Assembly (NCBI RefSeq): GCF_008831285.2
Contig: NC_045144.1
Location: 20,351,716-20,415,715 of the forward strand
Source of the DNA: Nymphaea colorata
Taxonomy: Eukaryota > Streptophyta > Magnoliopsida > Nymphaeales > Nymphaeaceae
Direction of reading: 5' to 3'
Length of the DNA: 64,000 nucleotides
Shown one piece after another: positions 13,401-30,352 of this stretch; the stretch's first letter is position 1; the number at the start of each line of letters is the position of its first letter. Made by a program: the position numbers and the translations under genes. A model generated the notes under the pieces. It worked only from the letters and a program-made list of their open reading frames with translations. It did not search any database and was not told where the DNA came from.

Positions 13401-16400
13401 TCACACTAGATCACCTTATTGAATGCCTCATACCATCACAACAATACTGGTTCGAGATACACTTTTCTTGAATTTTCACAATTTTTTTGTAATATATCGT
13501 TTAGACCCCAAGTATTAATTTATCTTCAAAACCACAGTATAGATTCAGTGAAAGTCAAACACTTCCACGTGCTACAATGTGACTTGAACCAGGAAACTAT
13601 ATCTTACAATAGACATACTTCAAACAGCAGCCAATGGTCCCCAGCCAAAACTGGTTATACAGGCAGTCGCCTACTTATGGTGAAATGGCAGAGCTCAACC
13701 GTAACCTAACCTAGACTATATACAGCCCTAACACCATATTATATACACCAACATTAGTTTGGGGTGAAATAAGAGAGCTCAATTGCACCATACAGCAAGC
13801 ATAACTCCATTACCATATTAGAAATACTCAGGACTATATTCTTATCATTGATTGAGAGAGAGAGGGGGGATGCATGCATAAAACTTTCTTAAAATTCTAA
13901 ACTCAAGCAGAATCCTAGTAAAGACCAGCAAAAAGAGATTATTGCACATAATTAATATGACCAATGCAAAACACAAAAGAGTTGCCCAGTGTTACTTTAA
14001 TGTTTCAGACTGTTTGCCGAACAAGAAATAACCATACATGAAGATCAAACCACCAAGGAAAGCACCTCTTTTATGTAACCAACAATGCCAAGAAAATAAC
14101 ATCAAAGCTAATGCAAATACTAATCTACATGTATAAGAAAATGATAAACTGTAAAGACATTTGCCAACAAGCATCCCTACCAACCTTTGAGAGGAAATTC
14201 ATAATAATAGAATCGGAAATTTGTGGCCATGTCAATCTTCCAAGAATGCCCATCCAAGTTCCATTTTGGAAGCATATGAAGTTGTATGCAAACTTCAAAA
14301 CATCTATAAGCATTGGATAAACCATCACGACATCCAAACTTTCTGCCTGCCACAAAATACACCAGCAGATCATGTATATATTTCAACTAGTAAGATTAGT
14401 AGTCGTTAAAATCAGAAGTTAGCATAGGTCCGCCAACATCCTAAAAAGACTAGCAGCAATTCACATCTGCATAATTATTACATAAATCACTTGACTACTA
14501 AGTCACACGGACGCTGCAAATTGACTGCCGCACCCGTCTCGACAACTTGAGTGCGGGTGTGGCTCGGATTTGCACCCGATTCGAGTCAACAAGAGTCGGG
14601 TGCAGCTGACCGCACCCGACCATTTTCGTCCATTTTGGACAAGCACCTGACTCGCGTTTGACTCGAGTCGGGTGCAGTCAAACCGCGTCAATCCTATTTT
14701 CGTCCTTTTTTGGTACTTTTTATTTTAAAAAATTTTATCGTTAAAAAAGAGGGTTTAGCATTGTTTTTTCCATTTCAGTGTTCTGTCCTGGTTTTGTTGT
14801 TTTTTTTTTGTTGTTTACTTGTTTAGTGTTTGTACTTTGTAAGCATGTTAATGTTTAATATGTTACATTCATATACACAATACATTATAACTTATTAATA
14901 TGTAATATATAATATTCATATATAATTTATCCATAAAGTGTGCAGTGTAGAGTGTATAGACTATAGTGTATACTCTAAATTTCTTAATTCTTATACGTGT
15001 GTGTATATATATATTTTTATAATAATAAATTAATAATGACAAATAAATATTCTCGCCGCACCTCCGCACCTAAATTTTTGGGGATGTGCCGCTCCGGCAC
15101 CTGCACCTGCACCCCACACCTATGTGACATAGCTTAGCTATGGTTTTCTTTCTAACTAGCCAATTAGTTACTTTACTTAGGTACTTAATAACTAGATAGT
15201 TCATTAGCAATTTGCTATAGTACAGTTATGGTGCTCCCAGGAGCCCATACACCTACTCACAAAAAGTTATTTTTAGTAGCTAATACAGTTTTTTATTCAT
15301 CCATGATCCAACCTTACAGGTATTATCCATATACATCTTTTAGTAGAAACCAGTTTCTATATAATGTAATTTTCAAGCATAAATAGCATTTTAATATCTT
15401 GAAAATTAATGCCCCACAATGTGCCACTTTTTTAAGACTTCTTCATGTTTCTATATCCAAAATGTCACAAATATTGTTCTCATGTTTTTTGTGGGTGAGG
15501 TTTTTCTCAGGTATCAATCATGAAGTTTGCTTTTCTCTGAAAAATGTTAGGAAGTCAAAAAATTTGAAAATGTAAAATATGAAAATTAAGTTCTCTACTT
15601 ATTTTGTTGCAAAAAAAAATTGACAAAAAAGAAATCTCAACAAATAAAAATATATCAAAAATTTATTTTTCTGAAAAAGGCAAAAAAGGTGACAAAAACA
15701 TGATTATTTGTTTTAGATAGTTTTTCAAAATATGACGTTTTTCCCTTATTTTCACATTTTTAACACAATATATTGAAACAACAGTATTTGTGACCATGGT
15801 TGAAATGACATGATCTAGAACATCAATTCTACCAAATAAACCATGTTCAATGTATATCAAAGTTTGATGTGATTATAGAGCTTGTAATTATGGTTTTCAC
15901 GACATGACTGTATGTATAGACTATAGAGAGAGAGAGAGAGAGAGAGAAATGCACCAATCAAAAGGGGGGAAAAGACTAAGAAATGCATCTAAGACCCAAA
16001 AGCCTATGTAAACAATAAATAGGGACTAGTCAACTAGTTAATTGACTAGCCAATGAACCATGGCCCAGCCAACTGGATAGTCATGGATTAATTGCCAGGT
16101 CACTGACTGGGCCAACAGAAGGATTTGTCGCCTAGGATGAGAATAGAGCTAGCAAGTTCCACCATGAATTATATCCTAGTTCAAGTATATGCTTGTAAGC
16201 ATCTGCAGTAAAAGATAAATTAACTGAAATTACATCCACTAAAATGCTATTCAAAAGAATTTTTAATAAAAATATCCAAATTATATTAATAGAATTTTTT
16301 TCTAAATAAAATGCAGATTTTCTGCTTCAATCAAATCTAAGCAACTCAAAAACTCAGAACTCATTGAGCATAATAGTGCAACACTTGCCTGCGAAACAGG

Positions 16401-19400
16401 AGAAGGTTCTGGATGAAGAACGATCTCAACCATGCCTTCACTTGGCTCATCCACAGATACCTTTCCAGCTTTTCTGCCTATAACTGGCATAATTACAAAT
16501 TTGTTCAACAAGTCTGCCACTCTTGCAAGCCCATAATTAAGAAGACCAATAATCTGCAGATGCCAGAAAGACTTTCAACCTGAGAAAGAAGTGGAACTAA
16601 AAAAATGAACATATCATGGAACTCCCAATAAAATGGTTTCTCTAGTTCTTATTTTTGTTTTTTAATTCCAAAGAACAAGCATATCATGGAACTAGAACGG
16701 CAAAAGATAAGTGCCAACTAATAAGTTACTTATTCTGAAAAACATAACAAACTTTAATGTGGATGAAGACATTTGTAAGTTATACCTTAGATAAACTTGA
16801 AAATTGGTGTTCAAAGCATGTCTACTTCCAGGATGATGTGTTTTCAGCTGCATGCTGAGATTTTATTTCCATTTAGCTTCATCATGGCAAACATTTCAGT
16901 AAAGAAATCTCTTTTTAAGTATCATATCCTCAAAGGAGGATAACAAATAAAAGTGACGTGGGACCTTACACAATTAAACCACATGATATGCATGCTTTAC
17001 TTCATATATTGTAGGCTCGTTGCCATGTTAAACATGATCATCTCTTCGGGGTAAAAGTATATGAAATGCTCTGCCAGTTGAGCAACGGAGCCAACAACTA
17101 GCACACTATTCTAACATATTTTGTCAACAAATCCATAGCCTAAGGAAAGAAACATTGTGTATCTCCAGACTAACAAAAACAAACTATCGCTAGACAGCCT
17201 CCAAAAGTGGCAGAGTACATCTGCTTGAGGGTGGGCAAGCATTCCTGCTGACTTATAAAATTTTATGGGGGAGGTAGGAGAGGGTGCAACTCCCTTTGCC
17301 TTTAATATGCACCCACCTTTTCACTAATATCTAGTTAAGTACTATTTTTCTTTCTTAGTTATAGTATGCTAGTATAGACATTCAAAGTACCTCCTAAACA
17401 AAAACAAAAAATAGTTGCCAAAAATACATTCTTTAATGACAATGCTCTCTTATCCAGTTATCCTTGCTGCACAGAAGGTTTAACATTACTATTGATTTGA
17501 GGCACATCGATGTTAATATTTATGTATTAATTAATCTGCATGTTTTATAATTATTTAGTGGTGGAGACGAAAAATTTTAGCAAAATTTGTCTTTTTCATT
17601 TTTAAGATAAAGTTACAAACTTGTGAGTTAGAAAGAATGAGAGAAAAAAAATTCTTTTTTGAAATCTTATTGTAGAAAAATCTTGGCACTACCAGAACTC
17701 GCAATTTATTTTCCAAGAAAGTTAGAAAATATTGGCAGGTTTATAATTAAAAAACATATCACAAACTTATCTTCGGAAAATACGATACTGTAATATAGAA
17801 GTTCTTGTCTTATCCTTGGTGAACCTATAAAATTACTTTTCTTTTTCAGGAAATTGGTGAACCATACTTTCTATTTTGAATCCGACAGGCTTGAACTTAT
17901 AATTTATTTATTAAAACAAGTTAATGCACACCTGGTCAGATATCTAGCCCTGCCACGGGACTTTTCAAGTGTAAGGATGACTAGAAGATAAACCTTCAAG
18001 ACAATGGACATGCCACGTTGCAGCATGTGCTATTCCTTTGGAGACCTTAAACCCTTTCCAGCTAGCATGAACGAACAATGAGGGGGCGTTCGTTCATTTC
18101 CCTTGATTTGGAGGTGAAATTTCACTAAAGGAAAGTTCTCTTCGTAAAGGGAGAAAGAGCTGAAATTTCACCTCATCCTAAAATGAGGTGTGTTTGATGA
18201 ACTAGAAAAAGTTCACCAAGAGAAATTTATTGGTGTTTGATGGCTAAGTGAGGGAATGAGAGAAAAACAGTTAAATAACTAACTATTACAAATCTGTGTT
18301 TATCAATACTTGATCTTAATGTATTTCAGGCATAATACTCGCTAGTATCCATGGTAGATGACGTCTATCTAACAAAGCTGGAGATATATTTATATGGGGA
18401 ATTAACATGCATTCACTCCTTTATGCATTAACATCAAGAAGCAACCGTAGATATTAGAAGTATTAAAGCGTTAGATAACACCATACAATACTATTATATG
18501 ATACTAATCTTTTACCCGGTTCTCCATATGGGTCCCAAGTAGCCATAGATAAAAAAAAATTGTACAAGCAAGTTGGTCTGCCATCATGGTGGTTCTTGAT
18601 ATGTCCGCAAGGCTGAATCGTTGCAATCCACAACTCAAAGACAAGAGAGAAAACTGAAAAAAGGGGGAGAACGTGAAAACCCTATTTCGTCAATTCTGCC
18701 TTCACTGGGTGCTCCAATTGTCAACGCTCGAGGCCTGTTTTAGATCCTCCTTCCCACCTCGTCAAATAGGTTGGCCTCTTTCTCTCCTTCCTTTTCAACC
18801 CCATGGAGAAGACCTCAGTTGATAGTGGATTGTCAGAACAAGTTGTCAGACAGCAAGAAGAAAATGGGTGATTGAGATAGTAATTACATTGGCTGTCTAT
18901 CACCCAATGCTCTCATCAGGCGGCTGAGATTTTCTTTGTTTTTGTTCAACTTATGTATATGGGTATTCTAATTCAAATGTTCATTAGGCAAATAGAGAGA
19001 ATGGGGAAAATGAAGTTCAGCAAAATCTTACTTTCATTGGATGATGTGTGGACGTGGGGTGTTGCTCAGACGACAATGGCAGCTCCTCAGCCCACAACGA
19101 CAATGGCTGCTGCTCAGGGGAATGCAACGACACTATTTTGTGAGAATTGAAGCCCTGAAGCTGATAAACACCGGTTGAAATTTACCGGGGTAAAAAGACG
19201 AACCACCAGAGGTCCCACTTTTTCCCCAGGTAAGTTTCAACCAGAATGAGGCACTTTCACCGGCTAAATTTTTTGGTGTTTGATGAAAGTGGGGAAATCC
19301 ATACCATTTCCCCATGTCTACAGTGTTTCACCCAGCTATCAAACGCCCCCTAAGGATCTTCCATTTTGTAGCTGGTTAGAGGTTATGTGCTCCAAACATG

Positions 19401-20725
19401 GACAAGTTCAGATCCATGGAGCAAGCTGGCAAGGCAGCTCACTAAGATTTCTAAGCTCAAGTAGCAGAGTGAACTTTGTTTTGCAAGTGTCGTTGGTGCT
19501 TTGCATGATGGAATATGTGACAGGGAACACACAGGGATAAAGATGTCAGGCATCACATTTCTTTCTATGAGTTCTTGAGAAGCTCTTGCTTCTATATGCT
19601 TCAAAATTTCGGGTTACCAATTGCCTCTCTAGCAAGAAAACGAAACAATCATGGGTCCTAATATTTCAGGAAAAGATACACCTTCACCGGCTCCATGCTC
19701 TATTCGTTCTCACAAAGAGCAAAACTCTCCCACTTCTCAAGTTCGAAGCAAGGAAGGAATCCATGGATCAGTTGGATAGACCAAGAATTGCCCAAATTCT
19801 AGCTTAACAAGAAATCATGCAAACATTCGTAAGGACAACAATGCCTACGATAGAAGGAAGAAGAAGCATACGTCCAACGCCTTCAAGACTGACTGAAGCT
19901 CAACCCCATCGACTTGATTCCTAACCACCAATCTGCCGCTCTCCGACTCGAAATGCACAGCGTTCTCCAGATGCTCAACAAGCACTCTTTGTAACTGCGG
20001 GATAAGGGAAACGGGAAATTCACCAAAAAAAAGTGCGATGAAAGAAATAAGAGAAGAGGAAGACGAAATTTGCCCAAAGAAATTCGTCTAGGAAGAGCGA
20101 AAGAAAACAGAACTAGGAAAGCGCAAATTACCCGCTCGAAGCACTCGACCCATTGAGTTCTCAACAGGGAAAACGCCACAGGATCCACCTTGCGGGAAGG
20201 AATCCCACCTCCCCCGTCCTTCCACTCATCCGGAACCGACAACGCCGTCTGCAGATAGCGAACTCCTCCGGCCGCCTCAACCAACCGCCCGGCCTCGACG
20301 CCCTCCCTCACAGCATCCAGCCTCTCCGCCAGGTCCGAGATCACTCGGACGACGCGCAGAGCCTCCTTCTTCTCCGCGAGCTCCCTGCGCTTGCGGCGGC
20401 TCTCCTCCACCAGGCTGCGGAGCTCAGCGTCGAGGGGACGGCCGGAAGGGCCCTCGTCAAAGAGGCGGAGGACAGTGGCGAGGCTGGCGGCGAGGTCGTC
20501 GACCTTTGAGGAGGTATCAACGGAGCGGGAGAGTATGTCAGCGAAGTCGCGGTGGTGGTCGCGGACGTACTCTGCGACCCTCCGCTTGATGTCGAGGGAT
20601 CGGACCTGGAGGCGGTCGATGAGGAGGCGGAGGTCGGGGGAGGAGAGCGGGGAGGACTCGTCGATCTCCTCCCCTCCCGACGGCAGCAGCTCCCTCAAGT
20701 CGATGGAGCCCCTCACCACGTCCAT
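2808..20725 (-). CDS. ZW10: Centromere/kinetochore protein zw10 homolog, 14 exons
   Basis: Predicted 766-residue ZW10 protein. In plants it acts with RINT1/TIP20-like (MAG2) and Sec39-like partners as an ER-localised tether for Golgi-to-ER vesicles; in animals it is also in the kinetochore RZZ complex. Exons, 5' to 3': 20132-20725, 19872-19994, 16389-16553, 14185-14346, 12397-12630, 12180-12326, 8869-8961, 7037-7132, 5348-5476, 5180-5257, 4111-4269, 3838-3991, 3677-3759, 2808-2891. Every junction keeps frame. Landmarks shared with Arabidopsis ZW10 include SSPDLRLLIDRLQ near the N terminus, GRLTWPQISDSII, NVEVHFASRKK, GFQNTHQ, LEKVHILWEPVL and, at the end, KAIFADSPIRKECL. The Arabidopsis protein is about 740 residues, so this copy is full length. 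Intron 3 may use a GC donor, and intron 9 is 90 nt and open in frame. Introns 2, 3, 6 and 7 carry transposons. Exon 1 is GC-rich, unlike the rest. Confidence 0.95.
6478..6690. repeat. 118-bp tandem duplication in ZW10 intron 8
   Basis: Two adjacent copies share tgatattttatgcaacta and gataacctcaaaccacacag, with a period of about 118 bp. The copies differ mainly by a short insertion in the second. The duplication is intronic and not near a splice site. Confidence 0.85.
7754..8044. mobile_element. Mutator-like MITE, copy 2, in ZW10 intron 7
   Basis: Perfect 9-bp direct repeats tatccacta (7754-7762 and 8036-8044) flank a 273-bp element (7763-8035). Its left end tagccacaaatat is inverted at the right end as atatttgtggcta. 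The interior has no coding potential. It is the best-defined member of the family seen at 27-448 and about 15464-15799. The 9-bp duplication points to a Mutator-type transposase acting in trans. Confidence 0.75.
9416..10582. mobile_element. hAT-like non-autonomous element A, in ZW10 intron 6
   Basis: The element spans 9424-10574 (1151 bp) between 8-mers ctcccaaa (9416-9423) and cacccaaa (10575-10582), an 8-bp duplication with one mismatch. The left end ctctgtcacacgggtac matches the reverse complement of the right end, ctatgtcacataggtac, at 14 of 17 positions. Both ends are rich in ggtacc-type words. The interior contains a large (TA)n tract and an open frame of about 146 codons (9527-9967) that shows no transposase signature. 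The 8-bp duplication suggests the hAT superfamily. Confidence 0.7.
10418..10471. repeat. (TA)n microsatellite inside hAT-like element A
   Basis: An uninterrupted run of about 27 TA units. It produces artefactual Tyr-Ile repeat frames on both strands. Confidence 0.97.
14490..15140. mobile_element. hAT-like non-autonomous element B, in ZW10 intron 3
   Basis: The element spans 14498-15132 (635 bp) between cttgacta (14490-14497) and cttagcta (15133-15140), an 8-bp duplication with two mismatches. The left end ctaagtcacacgg and the right end, reverse-complemented as ctatgtcacatagg, are inverted repeats of the same type as element A. Subterminal sequence is rich in gcacccg and cacctgcac words. The middle is AT-rich and non-coding. 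Confidence 0.68.
15464..15799. mobile_element. Mutator-like MITE, copy 3, in ZW10 intron 3
   Basis: The left end gtcacaaatattgttctc is nearly identical to the left end of the 7763 copy. The right end (gtatttgtgaccatgg) is its inverted counterpart. The interior is AT-rich with Phe/Lys-type low-complexity frames. I could not find a convincing target duplication, so the exact limits are uncertain. Confidence 0.5.
18083..19352. mobile_element. TIR element with GGGGGCGTTTGAT-type ends, in ZW10 intron 2
   Basis: The left end gggggcgttcgttcattt and the reverse complement of the right end (agggggcgtttgatagct) form an inverted repeat. Words such as gtgtttgatga recur near both ends. The first 165 bp are closely similar to 21614-21785 upstream of ZW10, so this is a repeat family. 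No open frame of the interior resembles a transposase. No convincing target duplication was found; the limits come from the inverted ends. Confidence 0.5.
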
Positions 20726-22896
20726 TGCTCCCTTCCCTTTCCTTCCACCGGCCGGCCGGACCGACGGAGGGGGTTGCCTTCCTCTTTCTAGTTTCTCCTC
20801 CTCTCCTCTTGTCTACCGCCCAACCGCTCCAGTCATCCGAGCCAAGTGACTCGGCGCCGTGGGACGAGTCAAGCGCAGTCAGATGGGCGGAGCCACGATT
20901 CGAATCCCATCAGCATAGTTACGGAAAGGGTTGCAAAAAATCGGTTTCTAAACCGGCGGGTTGCCGATTCCATGAATTGGTCACTTGAATCGGTTGTGAA
21001 GTGGACGGAATATAAAAAAGAAAATAATTTAAAAAAAATAAAGAGAGAAACAATTAAAAAATAAAATTTTATAAATAATTTTTTTTAAACGTCGACACAT
21101 GGCCCTCTGAATCTCAAATTTGAATTTGATTCGAATCCGCCGATTCCAAATAAATGAAACGGTTTATGTATTTCTTAAAAAAATTTAGTTATGTCCATCG
21201 AACTAAATATGAAAAGTTCATACTTATTGAAAGGAGTTTCCATGGTTACTTTTTTAGTAGATCCACATTATTACTGCATTAAAAAAATTGAGACCATTGT
21301 TGGACTTAGTGAGAACTATCTCAAATCAACCTCAAGTTTGAAGTTGATCCATGAATTGCTTGTTTCATATTGAATTTGTATGGTGGGTCAGGTCTAAATT
21401 TGTCACGAGATCAAAAGTCATGTTAGATTTTCAAGGTTTTTGTTTGTCCTGTTCATGTGGCACCTGACAATGCTTGAGAATATAGTCGGATGTGATTCAA
21501 TTGGCACCATAATTCCAGATTTGTATGTTAAAACATGACTTACATGAATTGAAAGTCATCATTTTATGTATTCATGCAAAAGCGAAAGCTGGGTGTACTT
21601 GGTGGCGACTCTTAGATAGCGTTTGATTGTTTTCCTTGATTTGGATGAGAATAAATTTCACTGGGGGAAAGTTCCCTTGGCAAAAAGTGGAAGGAGAGAA
21701 ATTTCACTTCATTCGAAAATATAAGGTGTGTTTGATGAGCTTAGAAAGTTTCATTTGAAGAAATTTATTGGCGTTTGATGGCGGTCAACCCCGCCTTTCC
21801 CAAGTGGATGCAGTTATGAAGTCTAAAAAGGATGATGAGAAATCCAAATTTTAACAAAATTTGAATTTTACAAACAAGTCGAGGGTACCATCCAATTAAG
21901 CTACATAAACTCTATATTTACTTGCTTTTCGTTTCACAAATATGCAAAAATATTTGTGATGCAAAGTGATGTCCAAATTAAGCTACAAATTTTACTTTCT
22001 TATGTGTAATATGCAAAGAGATGTCCATCACAACTTAAGAAACTCTTGAATGAGATAATTATTTGGTCAAATCATTTGAAATTTTTATATTTGTTAAGAT
22101 TTTTTAAACCTAATTTCTTCACACGTCATAATTGTTTCTTGATCTATTACACATAAAAAATAATTACAGGTAAGAGCAGCGGCCGAGTCAAGGTAGCACT
22201 CGCATGGGTTTTGTCTTTACCCTAATTTAAAAAGAAAAATTACATATAATTTTTATAAAATTTTACTTGTTTTATTTAAAAAATGATATTTTGGTCCTAA
22301 TTAAAATTTAGAAACTTTGATTCAACCTTTTTGCCCAAGAGTTCAAAAAGTGTGTATCTAGTACCGGTGGGGCAATGGCCGGAATCAGCTCCGGCAACGT
22401 CCAGCTGACCCGCCGGCAGGCGGCAGCACGAAGGGAGGGAGATGTATATATATATATATATATAGGAATAAGAGAGGAGAGAGAGAGAAGAGACGAAAGG
22501 ATGGTTTGGTTTGAAAAGGAGAAGGAGAATGAAGAAAAGAAAGAGATAGAGTGGGGGAGGGGGAACGTGGCAATCGGAACACGGATACTAATTAAGTGGA
22601 AGATGAGAAAAAGATTAAACGCGTGTTGAGGGGGACGGAAAAGCATCCATGACGAGACACAGGCGACGCTTTTGTCATCATGTTCACACAGGGCAACGCG
22701 TTTGAAGGAAAAGAAGAAACCCCACGAAGACGGTGGCCATGGGGAGGCCACTAAAGCGGTCTATGGTGATGATTCCAAAGGAAGACAGTGGAAAGAAAGC
22801 TGTGCGCTCAAAAGGGCAATTCCCCAAAAAGCATTCCCATTTCCGCCATGGCTAACTGGCTTGTGCATTTATTGCTGATAGTGATCAGGCTTTTAA
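20726..22896. other. Intergenic region between divergent ZW10 and lipase 1
   Basis: This is the shared upstream region of two divergently transcribed genes. The part next to ZW10 is GC-rich. It includes a diverged copy of the gtttgatg repeat (about 21614-21785) and a truncated AT-rich MITE piece (about 22220-22325) resembling 26258-26400. A short TA microsatellite lies at about 22443-22464. I see no further gene and could not assign a core promoter with confidence. Confidence 0.5.
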
Positions 22897-22932
22897 ATGC
22901 TCACGGCCAAACAGCACCAACATGCAACCAAG

Positions 22933-27831
<4,899 letters not shown>

Positions 27832-28914
27832 TGATGACGATAACAATGACTCACAGGGCGTTTGACAACAGAAAGAGTTGGACATATTCATGAAACATTA
27901 GAACACAATGTTCCTTGTTCCTGTTCTCAAACACTCGCGCAGGACATTGCTAAGCGTCAAAATGTATTCCAAAAGTCCCAATAGTAAATAAGAGTAGATG
28001 TGATTATATGACAAAGCTGAGATCAATCTGCCTTGTTCAGCTGAGCGTGATCTTGGGTAGCGATAGCGCCTCAGCAACAACTAGGCTTTATCATCACCTG
28101 ACATGCAATTTCAAAGGTATGAGAGAGGGCTTTTCATCGTGCACTTACAACAAAACAGAGAGAGAGAGAGAGAGAGAGAACGTGTGCTAAGTCTCTGTCT
28201 AATTTTTAGAATATGATTTTTTTTTCTTAAATGGGTCCAAGTTCATAGATCGGGTCACGGGTAGGCATTCGAGACTGAGTGACAGGTTTGCTCTATTACA
28301 AAGTGAACTTTGGGAAGAAAAGTATTCTTACAGTAACCATGGAAGAGAATAAACCAACTTCTTTCAAAGTTCTCTTCTCTTCTTCTATCAGTGTCCTATG
28401 CATTAAGGCGGAATCCTTGTCCTGGTTTTCAAATTTTTTTGCTTTCCAAACAAACACGGGATCAAAATACCGGATATAAATGCCAGGATGAGATAGCCTA
28501 TCAAATTAGACATGGGCCCGGGCCTGATGGTGCGGCCTGAGTCGGCCCGTTAATAATTAAATTTTTTTAATTTTAAAACTTAATAATATATATTTTATTA
28601 TTAAAATATATTTTATGTTATTAAAAAAATTATATTTTTTATTATCAAATGAGCCGGGGTCTGGACCCGAGCTATCGGGCCAACCGGCCGACCCGATGCC
28701 CACCCCTAATATATATATATATATATATATATAGCCATCTAATGGAAACCATCTTTCTTAAGCAACAAAAAAAAATGAAGTAATAATAGATGATGAAAAT
28801 AGTTTTATATATATATATGTATATATTTGTTTGTTTGTTTTTCTTTAACGTCTATGATAAATCAATAATTAGATGACTAAGTGACTCTAGATAATAGAGT
28901 CACCATTTAAATTT

Positions 28915-28955
<41 letters not shown>

Positions 28956-30352
28956 TCTTGTTTTTATTTTAATAAAATAACATAAGTGTTCTTGGTTATG
29001 AAAGAAAAGAACAAGTTTATCTTTTAAAAGGTAAAAGGAAAATTTCAGTTCTAAATCCTCAAAAGGAACAACCGCTAAGAAAATGGACTTAAGAAAGTAC
29101 ACATAACTTAACTTTTCCTTCTAGAAGAGTGATCCCCATAAGCGTCTGGTTAAAGTAACCATATATCTTTCTTAAAAAAAAAAAGTAAGGGGCAGTTTGA
29201 GGCACTCGAAATATGAAACGGGAAAGAAATTTTAAGAAACTCCATGAAATGAAAACAAAATCCAGGTTTTCAAAACCCTTTTGTGTTTGGTAGACATAGA
29301 TTTATATTTCTGAAAACAAATTTCTTTATTTGATAGGAAATGAGATGAAAATCAGAATCAGTGGAAAAGTGTTTTTTTGTTATCTTCTTTCCCTCTTCTC
29401 CCATTGTTTTTTCTCTTATCACCCAAACCTCAACGGACGTTTTTTTTTTTCCGAACAGCAAGTTTTTTGAAGGAAATTTTTTTAAAAGATTTGAATTTTA
29501 CTTTCATTGTTAGTAGATATTTCCTGCCCTTCAAACTAAAAGATGCATTTGATAATAGTAGGTAGATTCTATCGGTCTTTAGAAAATAAAGTTGAAATAA
29601 TACTCATAAAAGTCCGACCCACAGGTTACCATTACTTGAGGGCAGAAAATATATTTCTTTTAAATAACTTCTACCTAATCCTAATTTTTAAAAAGTAAAA
29701 GAAAAAAAAAAGAGTAGTTGCATGGTTAATAACGTGGCAAAGCCAAAACACACACAACCAGCGGTTTGCAGATTCAACTCTGAATCTCATTGACTACGTA
29801 GAAAATTTTAAATAATTTATAGAAATGCGACTCAAATTTTCACAAAATTGTATTTAACTGCCTCAGCTAAATTGGCAAAGTGCTAAACATTCCCAAAGGT
29901 TTTAAAAATAGGGGATAAACAAATGAAATAAATTAAAAATTGATCTATAAGGAAGCAGATGTGTAGATGGACCTTTCGAAAGAAGTATTCTACAATTACA
30001 GTCGCCAATGTCCTAATAAATGTTTCTGTGAAAATATTGGTCAAGGTATCAACAAATGTTTCGTGTTAATAATTTAATAATAGTCGGTAAAAATTGATGC
30101 GGGTAATCATAATTTTGAGAAAAATGGTTGCTTGTGTTAACATTCCAATAGTTTACTGGTTTGCTGAGAATATTCAGGGAAAGAAAAAATCTTGGTTATT
30201 TGAGTTCTGCTGAAAATCAAAATCCGGTTCTGTGAGGCATCGCCACCGCCGCTGACTTCTCCAACTCCAACGGCGGCCCGGCGTTGGACCTCTCACCGAG
30301 CTGAAGATTTAACCATGTGAAATTGTGAACGGACCACCACCATCTTCCCCTC
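27832..30352. other. Intergenic region between lipase 1 and PTOX
   Basis: This holds the 3' flank of lipase 1, a (GA)n tract at about 28159-28180, TA microsatellites at about 28709-28732 and 28918-28953, and one TIR element at 28506-28709. I found no supported gene. The last few hundred bases should contain the PTOX promoter and 5' leader, but no clear TATA box was assigned. Confidence 0.5.
28506..28709. mobile_element. Short TIR element rich in GGGCCCGG words
   Basis: The left end ttagacatgggcccgggcc and the reverse complement of the right end (ttaggggtgggcatcgggtc) are imperfect inverted repeats around an AT-rich core. This is typical of short hAT-derived MITEs of plants. No target duplication is visible, and a TA microsatellite abuts the right end. 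Confidence 0.4.

Noticed and set aside
17014-17092. A tRNA-like segment on the minus strand (gttgctcaactggcagagc with a pairing outer stem)
   Set aside because: The D-arm and outer stem look tRNA-like, but the anticodon stem does not pair and no B-box (GGTTCGA-type) is present. It is at best a decayed tRNA or SINE relic.
20391-20849. Plus-strand open frames of 79-152 codons over ZW10 exon 1
   Set aside because: They are low-complexity Arg/Ser-rich shadows of the GC-rich ZW10 first exon on the other strand.
22897-22932. An upstream in-frame ATG as the start of lipase 1
   Set aside because: It would add 12 polar residues before the signal peptide. The ATG at 22933 gives a normal secretory N terminus.
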